From positions 231,189,178 through 231,253,177 of the forward strand of contig CM057009.1 of assembly GCA_029891345.1 (NCBI GenBank): a DNA stretch of 64,000 nt. Direction: 5' to 3'. The translations under genes were made by a program, and so were the position numbers. The stretch is from Dryococelus australis. Its lineage: Eukaryota; Arthropoda; Insecta; Phasmatodea; Phasmatidae. Shown here in pieces: positions 59,694 to 64,000 of the stretch. Under the pieces are notes generated by a model. It did no database searches. It was not told where the DNA came from and saw only the letters and a program-made list of their open reading frames with translations. Position 1 is the first letter of the stretch, and each line of letters starts with the position of its first letter.

Positions 59694-60044
59694 TCACGCA
59701 ACAATAATATAGTCAATTAAAAAGCCATCTTCCACCTTCTCGGCCAAATTTGCAAAAACATCTTTATATTTTTGCGTATATTTTTCGGTATCAATTTTTT
59801 TGTATTTTATAAACCCCTTGTATGAATTGGAAGAAAATTTCTTCTTGGCATCGATGATTTCCGTAAAATCCATCAATAAAACACCTGCGAAAAACGTCGC
59901 CAAATACAACTTTGATTCTGCGATGTATCTCCTATATTCTAATTTTAGCGTAGGTTTAACGGAAATTATACTTTCTTCGAAAGGAACTTTACCGAAATCA
60001 AGATCTTTTCTTTCGTGAATCAATATTCTTACACTTCGATGCAC
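59694..60044 (-). CDS. Hypothetical protein, 116 residues, looks whole as a short frame
   Basis: Starts MHRSVRILIHERKDLDFGK; beta-rich first half, then a hydrophobic stretch SKLYLATFFAGVLLMDF, then a charged helical end. No family recognised. It lies next to the chitin-binding locus on the same strand. Confidence 0.45.
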   Translation of the reverse strand: MHRSVRILIHERKDLDFGKVPFEESIISVKPTLKLEYRRYIAESKLYLATFFAGVLLMDFTEIIDAKKKFSSNSYKGFIKYKKIDTEKYTQKYKDVFANLAEKVEDGFLIDYIIVA

Positions 60045-60127
60045 TATTTTGTCGTTTTTTGGAAAGATTTTTTAATTTTCAATGGCCGGTTGTAGTTGTT
60101 TATTCCTATCGCGTTGTGTGAATAAAA

Positions 60128-61262
60128 TCAATTTGTATCCGGCACTATTTTAAACCTTAACTGCAGTGATGAGTATTCTGGTAAATGACAGGGAACAGGA
60201 AGGACATCGAGGGTGGGATTTTCACAACTACCGGTGTCTACATTGAATACTTTATCAACATAGGGATAAGTCAGGCGACATCTATCGCATTCGAAATACA
60301 AATATTTTAATTTTTGATCACATTCTTTCAACTGTTCGACTTCTCCATTTCAGCAAAAATAGGCATTAATCTTATACAGATGCATAATACAACCATTTTC
60401 GTTTTGCAAAGATTCGGCAAGTAGACGGTTTATTCTGCTTTTAGAAAGTCCGTGCTCACATTTGACGATTTCTGGTAATCCGTAATTACAAACGATGTAG
60501 GCATCGTCCGCGTAAGGCAATCTGATTTTGTTTAATTTGTCGACACAAACGTTGCCAATATCCCACTCCATCCTAATCGCATCATTGTTCGTACGGCACG
60601 CGGTGCCATCAAAAATCATATTCTTTGGGCATACTTCCAAAATCCATTTACGATCACGCCCGCATCTCATATGCATATCCTCGAGTTTTTTGTTATTGTT
60701 TGCGGATTCGGAGCCATCGATGTTCACCAAGTTGCAATATTGTTCGTACGTTATGTAATCGACTTGGTTCGGATTACTGCACTCACTGTACATCAACTGC
60801 AGACCTTCGGAAATGCTCAGTTTCAGTGAGATCGACGCAAAGTTTAAGGGATTTAAATCACCGCGTAGCGGGATTTTACAATCTGTCCCGACTTTGACGA
60901 GTTTCGGTGAAAGTGTTTGCGTGTCACTACGTTTGAACCAATTTTGTTTCTCGAAATTCCATCCCTTTTCGTGAGTTGTTTTGCCCGATTCGCCGAAAAA
61001 TATTCACCTAGATTTTCGAACTTTCTGCATTCTCTGCGCCCGTCGGAAAAAACTTCGTACTCGCAATACCTATTCGTTTTACACAAAGTGACAAATTTAA
61101 ATTTTTTCATTTTTGACTGGGTTCAACCTAAACAAATCTTTACCCGATATCACAGGATCGTATTTTGTAGTTTTCGCATGTAGTAAAAACAAATACACCA
61201 ACAGTATTACAAGCGATAATACAGCTTGAACGATAATGCTAATCGAGTAGGAATCCATCAAT
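60128..61262 (-). pseudogene. Chitin-binding membrane protein relic, PIF-8/VP91-like
   Basis: Minus strand. The N-terminus at 61,260 has a signal-anchor (IIVQAVLSLVILLVYLFLL). Several Cys-rich segments of the peritrophin-A kind follow: CKTNRYCEYEVFSDGRREC, CGRDRKWILEVCPKNMIFDG, then YADDAYIVCNYGLPEIVKC, then ECDRCRLTYPYVDKVFN. Baculovirus VP91 (PIF-8) has the same plan of an N-terminal anchor followed by a chitin-binding region, and helps the virion pass the chitinous gut lining. Length (about 375 codons) is shorter than baculovirus VP91, so the assignment is tentative. Broken, about three breaks. Confidence 0.5.
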
Positions 61263-61325
61263 GCATTTCATTCTCTCTTCCTCTCACACTCTCTCTTAGG
61301 GAACAAAAAAATCAAAGGATTACTT

Positions 61326-61724
61326 TCAAAACCAATGTATTTGAAATATACCAGCCGATATCGGCTGCTTCAACACAAATAAAATCGTCACAATAACCAC
61401 CCATGCAATAAGGTATAAATAATCAAAGGTATTTTTAAAAGTATTTACCAAAATTCGATTTTGTGATTCAGACTCGATGGCTTCCAGTTCCGATGATAGT
61501 TGGACCATTTTGCCAAATTCATCCACGAAAATAAACCACGGCGAATCGATGGAATGAAGCAGATCTACTAGTCTAGATAAATAAAATTCATATTTGAGAT
61601 ACATATCAAACCTTTTTAAAATAATCGATTTCCATACGATTTCATTTATGCTTTTATCCAGCATGTATAAAACTCGGCCATCGGATGTGTAAGTTTGAAT
61701 CAAAGGCGTTGTACCATTTAACAC
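61326..61724 (-). CDS. Membrane protein, 132 residues, looks whole
   Basis: Starts MLNGTTPLIQTYTSDGRVLY; a soluble alpha/beta part (PWFIFVDEFGKMVQLSSELE), then a C-terminal hydrophobic segment (YLYLIAWVVIVTILFVL) that should span a membrane, and a short tail. Tail-anchored layout. Not recognised. It lies next to the PIF-8-like relic on the same strand, 60 bp apart. Confidence 0.5.
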   Translation of the reverse strand: MLNGTTPLIQTYTSDGRVLYMLDKSINEIVWKSIILKRFDMYLKYEFYLSRLVDLLHSIDSPWFIFVDEFGKMVQLSSELEAIESESQNRILVNTFKNTFDYLYLIAWVVIVTILFVLKQPISAGIFQIHWF

Positions 61725-61889
61725 TTAATTCAAATGCTCGATATTGAGCGAAGATTTTTTTTACCAAGCATCTTTTTTTTTTTTTTTTTAATTATCGGCC
61801 AAAATCATCAAAGAATCGAACCACATCCCCTCTAGAAGAAGGTGCATAATCTCCGTAAAACCAGATGTTTTCGTGTAAACCGAGCGCCG

Positions 61890-62499
61890 CTTACACCACG
61901 AGTTCCGTGAAACGTTCGATGATCGTCAGTTGACGATCGTGGGGGATGTGGAAATGACATTTGAGGTATCGTACGCTGCTGTGAAAAATATTTTTCGCGA
62001 TATGTTGAAGTTGATGAAAGGCAAGTGTCTCGCGCCGGTTAAATTCCAACTGCTTGTACCTACATTCCAACAACACAACAATTTACGCACGCATGAAATT
62101 CACTTCGAGAAATGAAGGGCGAATATGTCATTTTATAAGTGATCTTGACGACTATGTGCTGAAGGAACTGGCAGTCACCAGCATTTATGGTTTCACCGAA
62201 AGGCGGCTCTTCAAATCTCTGTATCCGTGGAAAGTATTGGATGATGTAAGGAAAATATTCACCAATTGGCATGGCAAGATGGCGAAATTCCCTGTGATGA
62301 AATTGAAAGGGAACTATTTCAATTGATAAGGAGCCAATACAACAAATATATAATATTTGTTGCAGGTTCACATCAAATACAATGGCTAAAGAAGTTGCGC
62401 AAAATCGATCATTATCTCGAAATTGTGGATTTGCAAAAAACTTACAAATGCCCATCATTTAAGACTGGTAGCTATATATGGGAATACAGGCAATTATGA
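61890..62499 (+). pseudogene. Relic of an uncharacterised, recurrent short protein family
   Basis: Plus strand. An upstream part has DDRQLTIVGDVEMTFEVSYA. The main part has SDLDDYVLKELAVTSIYG, YPWKVLDD and IPCDEIERELFQLIRSQ. It continues with IIFVAGSHQIQWLKKLRK, KTYKCPS and KTGSYIW. From memory, this pattern (F-x-V-K-E-L-A ... Y-x-E-L-E ... V-x-G-x-E-K-x2-W-L ... G-C-P-S) recurs in uncharacterised arthropod and virus-associated proteins. It might be a nuclease-like fold, but no catalytic set is clear. About two breaks. Confidence 0.4.
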
Positions 62500-62842
62500 T
62501 TGTTGGAGACACTTTCGTGGATTTATGTGAGTAGATAGAAATTAGAAATTATTGCATTTGTGATTCCGCGATAATGTAGTGGCAAAATGGGAAGAGTTCC
62601 AAAAACAACAAAATTTAAATAAATTTTTTCAAAGACTTTACATTTAAAGTTTTTGGTGCATATTCACAATAAAAGATATAGTTCGACCGGATTGCTGCAG
62701 GTCATTTCATTTCATACAATGAAATTGAAGATGACTGACAAAAAAATCACATTGTCTTTGACTATATTATATATTTCACAAATGTATTTATTTTGTAAAT
62801 TAAAATAGTTTTACATTTTGTTTGTAAATTAATTTTTTTTAT
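62500..62842. other. AT-rich spacer near the right edge of the virus-like block
   Basis: No gene supported. A 29-codon frame at 62,719 (MKLKMTDKKITLSL, then hydrophobic) is too short to judge. Confidence 0.5.
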
Positions 62843-63004
62843 TTACTCGAGATGAAGTAATTGGTTACATAAATTTCCCACACCTATCAAAACCAAACCA
62901 GATATTACTCTTATGTTTGTTAAATTATCAAAGTAGGCCAGCATTAATCCCAAAACTGTAAAAATAACACTTATGCCTATAAAATAAGCTTTTATTTTTC
63001 GCAT
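62843..63004 (-). CDS. Small two-segment membrane protein (53 residues)
   Basis: ATG at 63,004, stop at 62,843. Starts MRKIKAYF, then two hydrophobic stretches (IGISVIFTVLGLMLAYF and ISGLVLIGVGNL) separated by a polar turn, ending LLHLE. A basic N-terminus and two predicted membrane helices are what one expects of a small viral or host membrane peptide. The frame is whole. PIF-7 of baculoviruses is of similar size, but I see no sequence reason to equate them. Confidence 0.45.
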   Translation of the reverse strand: MRKIKAYFIGISVIFTVLGLMLAYFDNLTNIRVISGLVLIGVGNLCNQLLHLE

Positions 63005-63063
63005 TCTGTTATCCCTTTACGGTATAATTGTCGTATTATGGTAATTGTAAACTAGTTAGAATT

Positions 63064-63151
63064 CAACTACAATTTTTAATAAAAAAAATTGTAGTTGACT
63101 TTAATAAAAAAATTGTAGTTGACTTTTGACAGGTTACCAGTCAAAAGTCAA
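63064..63151. repeat. Nested palindromes
   Basis: A 14-bp stem CAACTACAATTTTT / AAAAATTGTAGTTG (63,064-63,077 and 63,084-63,097, loop AATAAA). A direct second copy of its right arm follows at 63,107-63,121. Overlapping that, a perfect 12-bp stem TTGACTTTTGAC / GTCAAAAGTCAA (63,119-63,130 and 63,140-63,151, loop AGGTTACCA). Confidence 0.85.
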
Positions 63152-63178
63152 TTATTTTTATTTATTTGTTTTTTTTCT

Positions 63179-63189
63179 GAATATAAGCC
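63179..63189 (+). promoter_or_regulatory. TATA-like box
   Basis: GAATATAAGCC, 27 bp before the ATG at 63,216 and just right of the nested palindromes. Confidence 0.35.
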
Positions 63190-63215
63190 ATTGGGCTTTT
63201 CACAAAACGATTACA

Positions 63216-63810
63216 ATGGCAACATCGTTGGATAGAAGATATCTTTGGTTGTCTAATTATTTAACATATATTGTAAAAACGGCTCAAAAAATTCATTTTT
63301 AAAATAATGACTTATGGGGAATAATACAAGCAGTTTGGGAAAGAGATGGATTCGATATTCTGACGAATATGAACTCACGAAATATAACGTCCAGAATACA
63401 GACCTTTATAATAAAAATATATTGAATTGAGGGAAATGGTAAAACAATTAAATATCAGAGGATATTCCTATAAAAGAAAGTGTGAACTTATAGAGAGGAT
63501 TGACAAAGTTGAAACTAACCATCTGGATAACAATAACATAAAAAAACTGAAATTGAAGCATTAAATTTAAAAAAATTTAATGCTATTGGAAAAGTACTAA
63601 AAATAAAAATAAAAATATTATAATCTAAACATGGAGATACAGTGGTGGAACAAATGGTTATTTATAAATTCACTTCAGAAAAAAAATTCCAAAGAATTTA
63701 GAAGACTTTAAAGTTTCAAAATTGAAGCAAATTACTAAAGAATTCAGAATTAAAGGTTATGCATACAGTAATAAAAACAAAAGCATTAAAAAAATAATTT
63801 GATATGTCTC
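63216..63810 (+). pseudogene. Relic with two SAP-like motifs
   Basis: After an ATG at 63,216 (MATSLDRRYLWLSNYLTYIV) the coding signal continues with two similar segments. One is ELREMVKQLNIRGYSYKRKC near 63,425. The other is KLKQITKEFRIKGYAYSNKN near 63,715. Both follow the L-K-x3-K-x2-x-I-x-G-Y-(S/A)-x3-K-x-E/S-L/I-I pattern of SAP-like or Rho-N-like DNA- or RNA-binding helices. Broken, about four breaks. It may be the last gene of the virus-like block or part of a separate element; the run to 64,000 adds nothing recognisable. Confidence 0.4.
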
Positions 63811-64000
63811 ATACTATATGAAAGGGAGAAATCGATGAAAATTCAATAATTTTAATTTAATACAGATAAATTTGAAAATATCTGTATTCTAAATTTGTTG
63901 TCAAATACCAACTGATATAAAAGCTCGTTTCTTATAAGAAATTAAACATAATTTCATAAAACCATTTGAAGCGAAATGTCGTTGATTAGAAGGACTAATC

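Noticed and set aside
36965-62500. Reading the block as a Polinton/Maverick or adintovirus
   Set aside because: No protein-primed polymerase B, retroviral-type integrase, adenovirus-type protease or A32-type packaging ATPase is seen; the AAA+ gene is Vps4-like.
36965-62500. Reading the block as host genes
   Set aside because: No introns, very tight spacing on both strands, and PIF-type proteins without cellular relatives.

Overview
The window looks like repeat-rich arthropod nuclear DNA, most likely from a decapod or other crustacean. That is inference from three things: long AT-rich stretches without genes, several decayed Ty3/Gypsy elements, and relics of two virus groups known from crustaceans (an ambidensovirus-type parvovirus and a large DNA virus carrying per os infectivity factor genes). 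I recognise no intact host gene.

Layout. 1-3.1 kb: pol relic of a Gypsy element. 3.1-10 kb: no genes; two diverged copies of one non-coding repeat (about 3.28-4.04 and 7.85-8.53 kb) and a tRNA-like sequence at 6.34 kb. 10-16.8 kb: two Gypsy relics head to tail, the second nearly full length in domain order and preceded by a PHD-like Cys/His cluster. 16.8-19.6 kb: no recognised gene. 19.6-22.4 kb: 3' half of another Gypsy element with polypurine tract and 3' LTR. 22.6-24.05 and 26.2-27.8 kb: two Gypsy relics on the minus strand, separated by DNA with a 122-bp degenerate tandem repeat. 28-30.8 kb: no recognised gene, one CAG/AGC-rich stretch. 30.87-31.22 kb: a dUTPase relic. 31.3-33.03 kb: a densovirus capsid-gene relic including the VP1 phospholipase A2 region.

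33.39-36.38 kb looks like one Merlin-type DNA transposon unit. It holds a frameshifted DDE transposase, a 39-bp tandem array that reads as 13-residue repeats on the minus strand, two tandem Cys-rich mini-ORFs, and at its two ends oppositely oriented arrays of a GGATACGC-type motif (3 copies on the left, 10 on the right).

From about 36.96 kb to at least 62.5 kb, possibly 63.8 kb, lies a compact, two-stranded, intronless gene block that I read as a fossil of a large double-stranded DNA virus of the naldavirus kind (nudivirus/nimavirus-like). Anchors are a PIF-0/P74 relic (45.66-47.64 kb), a chitin-binding membrane protein resembling PIF-8/VP91 (60.1-61.3 kb), a Pif1/RecD-like SF1 helicase (39.85-41.19 kb), a Vps4/katanin-like AAA+ ATPase (55.0-56.4 kb) and a PD-(D/E)XK exonuclease of the RecB/MGME1 kind (54.3-55.0 kb). 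About fifteen other loci are unrecognised. Several plus-strand loci have TATA boxes a short way upstream. Most loci carry a few breaks each, so the block is decayed but much fresher than the Gypsy relics. If it is viral, helicase and nuclease would serve DNA replication or processing, the PIF-type proteins gut entry of the virion, and the AAA+ protein possibly membrane remodelling; this division of labour is inference from families.
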